Shown: piece after piece, positions 10,626 through 25,600 of the stretch
How the letters are laid out: each line of letters opens with the position of its first letter
Position numbering within the stretch: the stretch's first letter is position 1
From: Mytilus galloprovincialis
Taxonomy: Eukaryota; Mollusca; Bivalvia; Mytilida; Mytilidae
DNA: 64,000 nt
Assembly (NCBI RefSeq): GCF_965363235.1
Contig: NC_134846.1
Span: 73,506,724 to 73,570,723, forward strand
Direction: 5' to 3'
Notes under the pieces: generated by a model
Told to the model about the DNA's origin: nothing
Database searches by the model: none
Seen by the model: the letters and a program-made list of their open reading frames with translations, nothing else
Translations under genes and position numbers: made by a program

Positions 10626-13600
10626 CTGAAATGTATAAACCAATTATAAATGATTTTGAAACTATCCACCAAACAAAGGTCATTGTATTAAATGATGTAT
10701 AGCATTACAAAATAATTAATGACAGAAAAATATAGTTACAACAAAACCTGTTCATTTTTTTATGTATGAAACTTAAACTATAGTCGATTTATAAAAATAT
10801 ATTACTATGGACGTTTTTTTTCATTTTTAATGGCCCATGAGCACAACCCAGTACTTGTTATTGGGACGACAAATGCAATATGATCTATGTTCACGATTGC
10901 TATCGTGTAAGTTGATTTGTGTTTGCTTTTTGCAATAATCATTGCAATACAATGGTATTTTACAATCGAGTACAGCAGAGTTTGAGCTGTATTACCTTGT
11001 GCATCCATCGAACAGAGAATCGACTATAGAGTGTGATTAGAGTCTCGCACAATGATGATAAAACAAAGTACCTAACTGTGCTGTGAAGTGTTTGGTCATC
11101 ACTTCTTGATTTTGGTACAGCTTTCAGGCCTTGCAGTCATAAAACTTTCAAGTCAGTTTTTTGTACTCATACTCGAAAATCAACCAATAAAATGCTGGAT
11201 ATAATGTTTCGAGCATGGTTTTTAATGCTCGGAGCCGAAAATCATGTTCGAAACATGAAATCCAGTATATTGATTGGTTAATTCTTGATTGTGAGTACAA
11301 AAATCATGCTCGAAAGTTTGATGACCGCAACGCCAGGACTCGTGACGATGTAGATCTTGTATGTGTATACAGTGACTGTGTGAGTTCTTTTCTGTGTTAT
11401 GCTTTGTCTGTTTTATTTAACTTATGTTGTTTGGTCACTTCTGAATTGAAGTGTAATTGTTTTACATATTGTTATTTTGATTTCGCATGGGCGTTTACCT
11501 AAATTATCTTTTGATTCATACAAAAATGTTTTTTTAAAGCGAAGAAAATTAAGGATGGATGACATTTTTTTGTTTATCTCTTCAGCATATAGTTATAATC
11601 ATTTCATATTTAGAATGCTAAGTAAGTAAATGATATGTCAATAATACAAATCATAAAGTAAAATGTCAGTATTTTCCATATTTATGCATATATTAATAAG
11701 AAAAACGTTGAAATAACCATAGTAATATTTTTCATAAGGAGAAAATGCGCAATGATTACTGCAGATAGCCTGCGATGTTTTAATCCCTAATGCATAATAC
11801 ATTTTATATTTTACATTATATTTTCTATCAGCGTATGAAATAATCGCAATATTTCATGTTACGATAAAATCACTCTCTATTTGATGTTATAATTAATGTT
11901 TTGACGTACAATAACTATGTTCCTGAAATGTCAACAGATGACGCCTACATTTGCAATTAAGTGACAAAAAACGCAACTGCATTTGATAATGGAATCGTTC
12001 TAATCAAAATTGTATCAATAAAGCATATAGCCCATATACTGCACATACAGTATATTTTCTTTGATGTTGCTATCTATTTCATTTTTCAGTTCTCCTGAGA
12101 TGTTGAAATCGAATTTAAATAAATAAAAGTATATTTTATATGGGTTTTTTTCCCCGAATATGATACAATATATGGTAACCCGAAAATTGAAAAAAAAATT
12201 ATCTCCTTATGCATCCTTGGCTTTAAATAGTCGGATATGTGTGTTCCTGGTGGAAGTATATCAAATGACAATGGGAGAACTTCGGAAGCATGAAGTTTTG
12301 GTTTTCATATGATGGAGACATAATCTTTCATTCAGTTTAATAGAAGTCTGATGCTGTCATGTCAGTAACTGCTAGTAGTCCTTTGTTAATGTATATAACA
12401 TTGTTATTTTGTTTAGTTTCTTCTAATACAAATTCTGACATCGGACTCGGGGACTTCTTTTGAGCTGATTTTTACTGTGCATATTGTGGTGTGTTTGTTT
12501 ATTGTACATTGGCTAGAGGTATAGGAGGCTGGTTGAGATCTCCCATTGCATGTTCAATCCTATCGTATTTTTGCGCCTGTCTCAAGACAGGAGCCGATTG
12601 GCTTTGTTAGTCTTGTATGTTTATTTTTAATTCTAGTTCATTTATATGCTTCGGAGTTTATTATGACTTTTCTGTTCTTGGTCGGGTTGTTGTCTCTTTG
12701 ACACATTCTCCATTTCAATTTTCAACTTCATGTTCCCTTGAAGTACAAAGTTTATTCTCAAATAAAGTTTTTGAAGTGCTATTTCATTATTAAACGTATT
12801 AAGTGAAACCAATTATGGGTCGATAATCTGCACATGTAGCACCATGTTTAAACAGTTGGAATAGCTTTTAAGCATTATCAGTGTTTAATTAATCTAACCA
12901 AAATCAAATACATAAATACCACGAATGCAAATCAAAAACTCGTAATGAATATTAAAAAGCAAATATTGACATCATCAAGGAAAACAATATGTCAATATCA
13001 ATATGCTTTTCCTGCTGTCCCGAAAGACAAAGTAGCCCAATACCTACGAAAACAAAACAAAAAGACGTGCACATAGAAACAACTAATACAAATATTCTAA
13101 AAATATATATATAACACTTCAGTCATTGGAATACAAATTCCCATCAAAATAGGGAATGGTTAAAATACGTAGCCACAGAAAACAAAATCACAAAAATCTC
13201 AAAAAAAGACTTTCGGTGACGTTTTCTGTTATTTGCGTGTTTTTTTGGGGATTCTATTATTTTTGTTTCCATCAGTATATATTGTATCCATGTATTTGTA
13301 AAAGACTACCAATGTATTAAGTATTAGATGCAAGTCAGAAATTGAAAACCAAAAATACCAAAAATGAGGCAAATAAAAAGAAACACAATCAAATATACAA
13401 GTCGATACACAAATCAAAAATAAATCAAGCACTTGAGATACTTTTAAAATAATTTCACGTTTTAAAAAAGTGATATAAAGTGTCTTGCTCAAATAGAAAT
13501 AGATCACAATACGCATTGAAAGAAACTATACAATTTTATTTATCGATTATATGTTATGTTAAATCGATTAATAAACATAACTAAGTTTTGATTGTAAAGT

Positions 13601-16600
13601 ATTGTAGCACCTGCCTGTATCAACCAAACACTGAACTTGTCTGAATGTGTAAACTCGTTTTGCTGAAAACTTTCCAGCAACCGTCTAGAGAACAAGTACC
13701 AATTAAAGAGCAGCACCATTGATTTTTTGATATCCGTATCGTTTCAAGAGAAAGTTTTGTGTATTTCTTCTTTTCAATTTGTTTATACAAGTGTCTGTCT
13801 TGTGTTAAAAAAAATGTAAAATCATACTGTTATGGTTTGATTTATCCTGACTTTGAATGCATTGTCTCTTAGCTTTTGTCTACGTGTACTGAAATCTGTT
13901 CTAACTTGAAAGATGGGGAGGTGCACTATGACTGCCTTTTAGACAACTATCCACCTGAACCCTCATTGTATCATTGGTAATTGTACCACATCTTCATCTT
14001 ATAAAGGTATTCTTGTCCATATTTGGAAGAGTAAAACCTATAATTCTGTCAATAACGAGGTTTAAACCTTGATATCTTAAAGCCGTTTTCTATAGTTCTG
14101 GTGAAGTAAGTAAATACCCAAGTTGCTTCTTAAATATGGTCAAATTCACAACATCATGACACATGTGATAATCTAGAAGGATAATCGGACTCAGATGTTT
14201 AGAGAGAAAAAAGAGGTGAAACTTTCATACTTATTTTGTAATTCTTTAGAATGAAATTCAAAACAGTGTGGCTGTGGCCATTGATTGACACATTAAATTC
14301 ATCCATTGACTGGGACAATTTAGGTGAACGTTTGTATGTAACGACCACTGCTCACTATGTACTTTTTAAAGACACTTAAACTATGGGGTCACCAAAGGTT
14401 CTCAACACCTTAATAAAGTAATTCGAAAAATTAATCAGAAATAACACGATGTTTTGATTTATATCAATTATATAAATCAAAACATAAAGGTTATTCCTGA
14501 TTAATTTTTCGAATTATTTTATAATTAAAGGCGTTAAGAAACCTTTGGTGACCCCACAGTTTAAATGTCTATCGTAGGTACGTCGTGAACAGTGGTCGTT
14601 ACAGACAAACGTTCACGTAAATTGTCCCAGTCAATGGATGAATTTAATGTGTCAATCAATGGCCACAGCCACACTGTTTTGAATTTCATTCTATTTGCAA
14701 ATCTCTATTGTAACAGAGAGAAAAAAATAAACCTTTTCTTTCATTTCCTTTTCCCACCTAAGACGTGACTAACAAGACCATTGGTGTATAACATGCTGCT
14801 GATGCAGATGAAAGCATCATCTGTTCTGTTTCAATCCATTGAGACTGGAGAGTTTATGAGGCTGGAACGTAAATATGTGTGGGATAGTGATGCAATATAA
14901 TACAATGATTTTATTGACTAATTTAAGTGCCATCGTGGGAGTAGAATAATTACAGTTTGATTATCACGTAAAGACAGAAAGTACAAAACCAAACATGATT
15001 TCAATGATTAAATAAATTAAAAATCTTAAATATATATTTCTTAATGAAAAGGAATACAGATGGGTGCAGTCCTAACCTGAACAGCAAGTTAACTTGATAA
15101 CCAGTCATTTGGACTGGTCAAAGTTAACCTGTGACCAAATTTAGGACTGCTCTGACCAGTCCTAGGACCAAAATCTAGTTAACTTGAAAAGCGGACTTGG
15201 TCCTAGGACTGTTTTTATGTCTGCCAAAAAGTTAACTTCGAAACAGGTCCGCTATTGATATAAGTTAACTTCGAACCAGTCCTGCCGTAAGGGACGACAT
15301 CAAAAGTTCAATGAAGGATAAAAAACTTAATTCACATAGTTTTTTCACTGACCCCCCCCCCCCCACCCCCCTCTTAACTTAATTTGGGAAAAATTGATTG
15401 ACCCATATGGATATATGTAAAAATCAATGTCGGATAACCAAATCTTGCAGCCGTTCAACCCCCCACCCCCAAACTATTTGAATTAAGTTTTTTATCTTAC
15501 ATTGATCTTTTGATGTCGTCCCTAAAGTTAACATAAGTTAACTTCGAAACCAGTCCTGCCATAAAGTTAACACAAGTTAACTTCGAGACCAGTCCTGCCA
15601 CAAAGTTAACTTTTGCTTTGACAAATCCGATCGAAACCAGACCTGTTCCCAAGTTAACTTTTGACTGGTCTGCTCAACACTAAGTTAACTTGTAACCAGG
15701 ACCGCTCTACATCGATTTTTTAAAAATATTTTTTAATATCTTTGTTTCGTAGTATAAACATCGAAAATAAAGTAAAACTAATACTTCCGTTATATAAACA
15801 GGATTTAATACAAATATTTGAAAATAAAGTTCGCATAAAACGTTGCTTGAAACACAAATTTATCTGTGATCTGCAAATCTATAAATTAAAAAAAGATCTT
15901 GGTTACAATGATAACGGGCACTGAATATATATTCCAATACCTATCAAATTCAACCATATTTGCACTTTATTTATATGTATATCTATGGAAGGACGTATTT
16001 TAGAGGAAAGCATCATTTTAACACATGACAACAAATTTTTGTTCGCATAAATTTAGGGTGCCAGCATGTCCTCCTTTTATTCAAAATATTGATGCATAAA
16101 AAAATTTAGTTACGTTTTGATACCTCATGCTGACTTGTACAACATAATTATTTGACTGCGTTGACCAAAACTGACCATGTGTGCACTTTTATTTATAAAT
16201 CTATATACCTGCATAGTAAATCAGCCATATTTTTTCAAATTTTTGTTCGCATAAATTTAGGGTACCAGCATGTCCTCCTTTTATTCAAAATTTTGATACG
16301 TAACAAAATTTCAGTAGTTTTGATACCTCATACTGACTTGTACAACAACATTATTTGACTGCATCAACTAAAACTGACCATATGTGCACTTTAATTTGTA
16401 AATCTATATACCAGCATAGTAAATCAGCCATATTTGTTATGTCAGGATTCAATGTACATTGTATATTACAAAGGACAGCAATATTGCTATACAATAACAA
16501 CAATTTTTTGTTTGCATAAATTTAGGGTGCCAGCATATGTCCTCCTTTTATTCAAAATATTGATACGTAACAAAATTTCAGTAGTTTTGATACCTCTTGC

Positions 16601-19600
16601 TGACTTGTGCAACAAAATTATTTGACTGTGTTGACCAAAACTGACCATGTGTGTACTTTTTTTTATAAATCTATATACCCGCATAGTAAATCAGCCATAT
16701 TTTTTTCAAATTTTAGTTCACATAAATTTAGGGTACCAGCATGTCCTCCTTTTATTCAAAATTTTGATATGTAACAAAATTTCATTAGTTTTGATACCTC
16801 ATACTGACTTGTACAACAAAATTATTTGACTGCATCAACTAAAACTGACCATATGTGCACTTTAACTTGTAAATCTATATACCAGCATAGTAAATCAGCC
16901 ATATTTGTTATGTCAGGATTCAATGTATATTACAAAGGACAGCAATATTGCTATACAATAACAACAATTTTTTGTTTGCATAAATTTTGGGTGCCAGCAT
17001 ATGTCCTCCTTTTATTCAAAATATTGATACGTAACAAAATTTCAGTAGTTTTGATACCTCTTGCTGACTTGTGCAACAAAATTATTTGACCGTGTTGACT
17101 AAAACTGACCATGTGTGTACTTTTTTTTTATAAATCTATATACCTGCATAGTAAATCAGCCATATTTTTTCAAATTTTTCTACGCATAAATTTAGGGTAC
17201 CAGCATGTCCTCCTTTTATTCAAAATTTTGATACGTAACAAAATTTCATTAGTTTTGATACCTCATCCTGACTTGTACAACAAAATTATTTGACTGCATC
17301 AACTAAAACTGACCATATGTGCACTTTAATTTGTAAATCTATATACCCGCATAGTAAATCAGCCATATTTTTTATGTCAGGATTCAGTGTATAATACAAT
17401 GGACAGCAATATTGTAATACAATAACAACAAATTTTTGTTCGCATAAATAAAGAGTGACAGCATGTCATCCTTTTATTCAAAATATTAATACGTAACAAA
17501 ATTACAGTAGTTTTGATACCTCATGCTGACTTGTCCGGCAAAATTATTTGACCGTATCAACTTAAACTGACCATATGTGCACTTTAATTTGTAAATCTAT
17601 ATACCAGCATAGTAAATCAGCCATATTTTTTATGTCAGGATTCAATGTATAATACAATGGACAGCAATATTGTAATACAATAACAACAAATTTTTGTTTG
17701 CATAAATTAAGGGTGACAGCATGTCATCCTTTTATTCAAAATATTTATACGTAACAAAATTACAGTAGTTTTGATACCTCATGCTGACTTGTCCGGCAAA
17801 ATTATTTGACCGTATCAACTTAAACTGACCATATGTGCACTTTAATTTGTAAATCTATATACCCGCATAGTAAATCAGCCATATTTTTTATGTCAGGATT
17901 CAATGTATAATACAATGGACAGCAATATTGCAATACAATAACAACAAATTTGTGTTCACATAAATTTAGGGTGCCAGCATGTCCTCCTTTAATTCAAAAT
18001 ATTGATACGTAACAAAATTTCAGTAGTTTTGATACCTCATGCTGACCATGCTGACTTGTTCAACAAAATTATTTGACCGCATCAACTAAAACTGACCATA
18101 TGTACACTTTAATTTCTAAATCTATATACCAGCATAGTTATTCAGCCATATTTTTTATGTCAGGATTCAATGTATAATACAATGGACAGCAATATTGTAA
18201 TACAATAACAACAAATTTTTGTTCGCATAAATTAAGGGTGACAGCATGTCATCCCTTTATTCAAAATATTAATACGTAACAAAATTACAGTAGTTTTGAT
18301 ACTTCATGCTGACTTGTCCGGCAAAATTATTTGACCGTATCAACTTAAACTGACTATATGTGCATTTTAATTTGTAAATCTATATACCCGCATAGTAAAT
18401 CAGCCATATTTTTTATGTCAGGATTCAATGTATAATACAATGGACAGCAATATTGCAATACAATAACAACAAATTTGTGTTCGCATAAATAAAAAGTGAC
18501 AGCATGTCATCCTTTTATTCAAAATATTAATACGTAACAAAATTACAGTAGTTTTGATACCTCTTGCTGACTTGTGCAACAAAATTATTTGACCGTGTTG
18601 ACCAAAACTGACCATGTGTGTACTTTTTTTTTTATAAATCTATATACCTGCATAGTAAATCAGCCATATTTTTTCAAATTTTTCTTCGCATAAATTTAGG
18701 GTACCAGCATGTCCTCCTTGTATTCAAAATTTTGATACGTAACAAAATTTCATTAGTTTTGATACCTCATACTGACTTGTACAACAAAATTATTTGACTG
18801 CATCAACTAAAACTGACCATATGTGCACTTTAATTTGTAAATCTATATACCAGCATAGTAAATCAGCCATATTTGTTATGTCAGGATTCAATGTACATTG
18901 TATATTACAAAGGACAGCAATATTGCTATACAATAACAACAATTTTTTGTTTGCATAAATTTAGGGTGCCTGTGAGCATATGTCCTCCTTTTATTCAAAA
19001 TATTAATACGTAACAAAATTTCAGTAGTTTTGATACCTCTTGCTGACTTGTGCAACAAAATTATTTGACCGTGTTGACCAAAACTGACCATGTGTGTACT
19101 TTTTTTTATAAATCTATATACTCGCATAGTAAATCACCCATATTTTTTCAAATTTTTGTTCGCATAAATTAAGGGTACCAGCATGTCCTCCTTTTATTCA
19201 AAATTTTGATACGTAACAAAATTTCAGTAGTTCTGATACCTCATACTGACTTGTACAACAAAATTATTTGACTGCATCAACTAAAACTGACCATATGTGC
19301 ACTTTGATTTGTAAATCTATATACCAGCATAGTAAATCAGCCATATTTTTTATGTCAGGATTCAATGTATAATACAATGGACAGCAATATTGTAATACAA
19401 TAACAACAAATTTTTGTTCGCATAAATAAAGAGTGACAGCATGTCATCCCTTTATTCAAAATATTAATACGTAACAAAATTACAGTAGTTTTGATACTTC
19501 ATGCTGACTTGTCCGGCAAAATTATTTGACCGTATCAACTTAAACTGACTATATGTGCATTTTAATTTGTAAATCTATATACCCGCATAGTAAATCAGCC

Positions 19601-22600
19601 ATATTTTTTATGTCAGGATTCAATGTATAATACAATGGACAGCAATATTGCAATACAATAACAACAAATTTGTGTTCGCATAAATAAAAAGTGACAGCAT
19701 GTCATCCTTTTATTCAAAATATTAATACGTAACAAAATTACAGTAGTTTTGATACCTCTTGCTGACTTGTGCAACAAAATTATTTGACCGTGTTGACCAA
19801 AACTGACCATGTGTGTACTTTTTTTTTTATAAATCTATATACCTGCATAGTAAATCAGCCATATTTTTTCAAATTTTTCTTCGCATAAATTTAGGGTACC
19901 AGCATGTCCTCCTTGTATTCAAAATTTTGATACGTAACAAAATTTCATTAGTTTTGATACCTCATACTGACTTGTACAACAAAATTATTTGACTGCATCA
20001 ACTAAAACTGACCATATGTGCACTTTAATTTGTAAATCTATATACCAGCATAGTAAATCAGCCATATTTGTTATGTCAGGATTCAATGTACATTGTATAT
20101 TACAAAGGACAGCAATATTGCTATACAATAACAACAATTTTTTGTTTGCATAAATTTAGGGTGCCTGTGAGCATATGTCCTCCTTTTATTCAAAATATTA
20201 ATACGTAACAAAATTTCAGTAGTTTTGATACCTCTTGCTGACTTGTGCAACAAAATTATTTGACCGTGTTGACCAAAACTGACCATGTGTGTACTTTTTT
20301 TTATAAATCTATATACTCGCATAGTAAATCACCCATATTTTTTCAAATTTTTGTTCGCATAAATTAAGGGTACCAGCATGTCCTCCTTTTATTCAAAATT
20401 TTGATACGTAACAAAATTTCAGTAGTTCTGATACCTCATACTGACTTGTACAACAAAATTATTTGACTGCATCAACTAAAACTGACCATATGTGCACTTT
20501 GATTTGTAAATCTATATACCAGCATAGTAAATCAGCCATATTTTTTATGTCAGGATTCAATGTATAATACAATGGACAGCAATATTGTAATACAATAACA
20601 ACAAATTTTTGTTCGCATAAATAAAGAGTGACAGCATGTCATCCTTTTATTCAAAATATTAATACGTAACAAAATTACAGTAGTTTTGATACCTCATGCA
20701 GACTTGTCCGGCAAAATTATTTGACCGTATCAACTTAAACTGACCATATGTGCACTTTAATTTGTAAATCTATATACCCGCATAGTAAATCAGCCATATC
20801 TTTTATGTCAGGATTCAATGTATAATACAATGGACAGCAATATTGCAATACAATAACAACAAATTTGTGTTCACATAATTTTAGGGTGCCAGCATGTCCT
20901 CCTTTAATTCAAAATATTGATACGTAACAAAATTTCAGTAGTTTTGATACCTCATGCTGACCATGCTGACTTGTTCAACAAAATTATTTGACCGCATCAA
21001 CTAAAACTGACCATATGTACACTTTAATTTCTAAATCTATATACCAGCATAGTTATTCAGCCATATTTTTTATAGCAGGATTCAATGTATAATACAATGG
21101 ACAGCAATATTGTAATACAATAACAACAAATTTTTGTTCGCATAAATTAAGGGTGACAGCATGTCATCCCTTTATTCAAAATATTAATACGTAACAAAAT
21201 TACAGTAGTTTTGATACCTCATGCTGACTCGTCCGGCAAAATTATTTGACCGTATCAACTTAAACTGACTATATGTGCACTTTAATTTGTAAATCTATAT
21301 ACCCGCATAGTAAATCAGCCATATTTTTTATGTCAGGATTCAATGTATAATACAATGGACAGCAATATTGCAATACAATAACAACAAATTTGTGTTCGCA
21401 TAAATTTAAGGTGCCAGCATGTCCTCCTTTAATTCAAAATATTGATACGTAACAAAATTTCAGTAGTTTTGATACATCTTGCTGACCATGCTGACTTGTA
21501 CAACAAAATTATTTGACCGCATCAACTAAAACTGACCATATGTACACTTTAATTTGTAAAGTTATATACCTGTATAGTAAATCAGCCATATTGTGTTAGG
21601 ATTCAATGTACAATATAATGGACAGCAATATTGCAATACAATAACAACAAATTTGTGTTCGCATACATTTAGGGTGCTAGAATGTCCTCCTTTTATTTAA
21701 AATATTAATATGTATCAAAATTAGTGTTTTGATACGTCATGCTGACTTGTACAACAAAATATTTTGAGCGCTTCCACCAAAACTGACCATATGTGCACTT
21801 AAATTTGTAAATTATATACCATATATACCCGCATAGTAATTCAGCCATATTTTTTATGTCAGGATTCAATGTATAATACAATGGACAGCTATATTGCAAT
21901 ACATTAACAACATGAACAACAAATTTTTGTTCGCATAAATTTAGGGTGCTAGCATGTCCTCATTTTATTCAAAATATTGATACGTAACAAAATTTCAGTA
22001 GTTTTGATACCTCATGCTGACTTGTACAACAAAATGATTTGATCGCATTGACCAAAACTGACCATATGTGCACTCTAATTTGTTAATCTATATGCCAGCA
22101 TAGTAAATCAGCCATATTTTTTATGTCAGGATTCAATGTATAATACAATGGACAGCTATATTGCAATACATTAACAACATGAACAACAAATTTTTGTTCG
22201 CATAAATTTAGGGTGCCAGCATGTCCTCCTTTTATTCAAAATATTGATACGTAACAAAATTTCAGTAGTTTTGATACCTCATGCTGACTTGTACAACAAA
22301 ATGATTTGACCGCATTGACCAAAACTGACCATATGTGCACTTTAATTTGTAAATCTATATACCATGTATATAAAACTGCTTAGTAAATAAGCCATATTTT
22401 TTATGCCAGGATTCAATGTATAATACAATGGACAGTAATATTGCAATATAATAACAACAAATTTTTGTTCGCATTAATTTTGGATGTCAGCATGTCCTCC
22501 TTTAATTCAAAATATTGATATGTAACAAAATTTCAGTAGATTTGATACCTCATGCTGACTTATACAACAAAATTATTTGACTGCATCGACCAAAAACTGA

Positions 22601-25600
22601 CCTGCATATATGCACTTTAATTTAAAAATCTATATATATCCGCATAGTAAATCAGCCATATTTTTTATGTCTGGATTCAATGTATAAAATAAATGACCGC
22701 TGTTGGGATGGCGCCTAATTATGTCTTCTCTTGGCACTCCTGTGAGCATGTTAGTAGGACGGCAAATGTAAGCAATAAGGAAAACAATTAATGCAATTTT
22801 TTTCCCGCATACATTGAGAATGTCAGTGTTTCATCTCTGTATTCATAATATTGAACAGTCACTATGGTGTGTAAAACGAAACTATTAGGCCGCATCATCC
22901 AAGTACATGTACCAACACTGACATGTCTGAATTCATTTGTGATTTAAAAAAAAAAATGTATTTGAGGTTCTCTTCTGGTAATAGTATACTGTTAATCTAT
23001 TATGTCGGTTGATTGATTTTGTTTGTAGTTAACCGTCAAGTGACAACTATTTCATTCATGTGCACAAATCTCTCGACAAATCTGACGAATTTGACGAGAT
23101 TGTTGGTAGTTTTACCACATCGTACATATCCGGACACTGTACAACTGTACAATTTTCGTTGGAATATTCTGCGGACAAAGAATAGTAAATCCAATCCAAA
23201 TATTAAAGTAGAATAACAATGAAATATCCATGCATGTATAAATGCGTAAAGTAAAAATTATGAAGGGACAGGTAAAAAACGGGGAACGAAGTAACGTCGA
23301 CAAAGATGTTGATATCCCATGATATACGAATGTTGTTCCGATGCGTTGGATAACCCTAATTTCTATCCGCATTCTAATTAAAAAAATATGATAGTTCTAT
23401 GTAATTGACTAATGTTTATAAGAATATATAAAAATAAAAAAAGAAAGAATTGTGTTGTTATCAATAATGTCTAGTAGAGTATATATATAGCGAGTAAAGA
23501 AATTTGCTATCAGAGGCCTTCTCGGGAAGAACAATGCGAATGTTGTTTATACATATTTTAATAAAGCTCAAGTCTGATATGAAAAGTCGCAAAAAGTTTG
23601 AAAACGATAACATTTCATAAGCAGACATGTCCCCAGGTCTGGTCAATAGCAGACCTGTCCACAGGTCTGGTCAGAAGCAGACCTGTCCACAGGTCTGGTC
23701 AGGAGCAGACCTGTCCACAGGTCTGGTATGGGGCAGACCTGTCCTCAGGACTGGTCAAAAGCAGACTTGTCCACAGGTCTGGTCTGGAACAGACCCGTCG
23801 ATAGGTCTGCAGCAGTCATAAAAAAGCGGACCGTAGGTCTGGTCCACCGTAGACGAAGTTAACTTGCTGGTCTGCTTAAAAATTCTCAAGTTAACTTAAA
23901 AAGCAGTCAACAAGTTAACTCTAAGTTAACTTATGTCAAGGTTAGGACCGCACCCATCTGTACTGGTTAACAAAAGGAAAATACGATCTGAAAAGGAGTT
24001 TCCACATAAACATCAGCAAGAAAGCCAACGCCACCTTGACCTTTTTAGGAGGAACTTGAGAACATGTAGTAAGATCAACAATGGAATATGGCGCAACAAT
24101 CTGGAACCCATATATGAAAGAGGATATTGACAAACTAGAACGTTTACAAAACAGGCTTACGATTCAAAAAAAAACTACAGGAGTAGAGAAACAGGGTCCC
24201 TAACTAATATGAGACGCCAGCTTGAAATGGAGCCGCTAGAGGAAATACCCCGTCTTATCCTGATTTACAAGGTGGTTGAGGGTCTGGTGCCGGCTCTACC
24301 AGCCGACAATTTTATCATACCAGCACGACCTAAACGAACTATCAAAGCCAAAACATATTCAAACTGTGAAACTGACAATATTATTGAACGTCTAGTTATC
24401 AATAACACTAGAGGACTTTAAGTCCCAAATAGCAATAAACAATCCATGTTTTGTGGAAACAACTATCCACTGGAACCAACTACCAGATAAAGTACATGCA
24501 GGTTCTGTCGAGGCATTTAAGACCGCTCTACAAGAACACCGTCAATAACAACGGCGCTCTTCTCCACCGTGTATAAAAGCCTAAACAGGATTCTACACGT
24601 ACCACTACAGATACAAATACAACAGACACAGGCATAGCGATCGAGCTAAGAAATTAAACACTGTAATATGGTACCAAAGGACATCGCCGTCAAAACAGGA
24701 AAATTAACAATAGGGAACGACAAAAAAGTAATTGTCCTATGACCGATGGGTTTTTTCGTTAACAAATTTTGATAGCTTTGATGTTCTACATCATCAAGTA
24801 ATACAAACTGCATGTTTTGCATTATTCGTACTGAAGAAGGTGTTTATATATTTGGGTTTAAATTTTGTTATTTCTTTTTAAACAAGAATTTACAAAATTA
24901 TTGTTAATCAGGCCATAGGGGATCTTCAAATCATACAGGAAATTCTGTTTTCCTAGAATTTTCCTGTAATTTGTATTAAATCGACGAAGTCTGAAGTATT
25001 TTGACCAAATGTTCATGACATATTAAGTTGACATACATAATACAAAGATCAACATCTCGATAAAGAACAGCCTTTAACATTATCCTAGATCTAATATGTT
25101 TTAATCGTCCTCCTGTAAAAGTGAACTTCACATATCTAGTTTAATATTGGTTGTTAATGGTTAAAGAAAAAAAGTTACAAATGTTGTCTTCAAAAAGCAA
25201 TCTGTTTCAAAAGCTCATCCGTGAGTCGATTCTTTTTCGTATCATCGACTTCAGATGCAGTGGCAATGCATGGGGTTCTTTTTTGAAATACCTTTAATTG
25301 ATTTGACCAATCATTGCTGGTTGAACTGTCAAATCTCAACTAATAATTTATCATTGGTTGTTGTTCTCTTAATAAATGCATCAAATGCTCTTCACAGTTA
25401 ACACTACATATAATAAGATAATGTCAACAGCCTAATGCATCAAATTAATACCAGTAATCTTGTAATAATGTATTATAACATTGTCTATTATCATCAGATA
25501 ACTATATCATAAGTATGTGTTCATGCAAAATATTATGGTGTTATATATACTTTGTCATATCACGAACACATTTTGTCGAGGCAATTTTCAAGAAACCTTT

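Larger units (their letters stand above)
15057..23960. mobile_element. 8.9-kb TIR element carrying a satellite array
   Basis: The left end CAGATGGGTGCAGTCCTAAC is mirrored at the right end (GGTTAGGACCGCACCCATCTG on the plus strand; TIR about 26 bp with one mismatch and one indel). Both ends are flanked by TA (15055-15056, 23961-23962). Inside are subterminal arrays of AAGTTAACTT motifs at both ends, a nested MITE (15292-15522), an array of about 27 satellite units (about 15940-22690), and a 28-bp repeat block (23621-23816). No transposase is recognisable, so it would be non-autonomous. The TA duplication suggests a Tc1/mariner-like mechanism. The size and content are unusual for that group. 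Confidence 0.7.

Noticed and set aside
16152-20322. Many 60-87-codon frames on both strands
   Set aside because: By-products of the satellite units; the same words recur every unit and overlap on opposite strands.
15940-22690. CRISPR-like look of regularly spaced repeats
   Set aside because: The units are long, AT-rich, contiguous and alike throughout, with no unique spacers, in a clearly eukaryotic locus.
23598-23821. Open frames with repeated PQVWSGADLSTGL-like words
   Set aside because: Product of the 28-bp direct repeats, whose length keeps several frames open.
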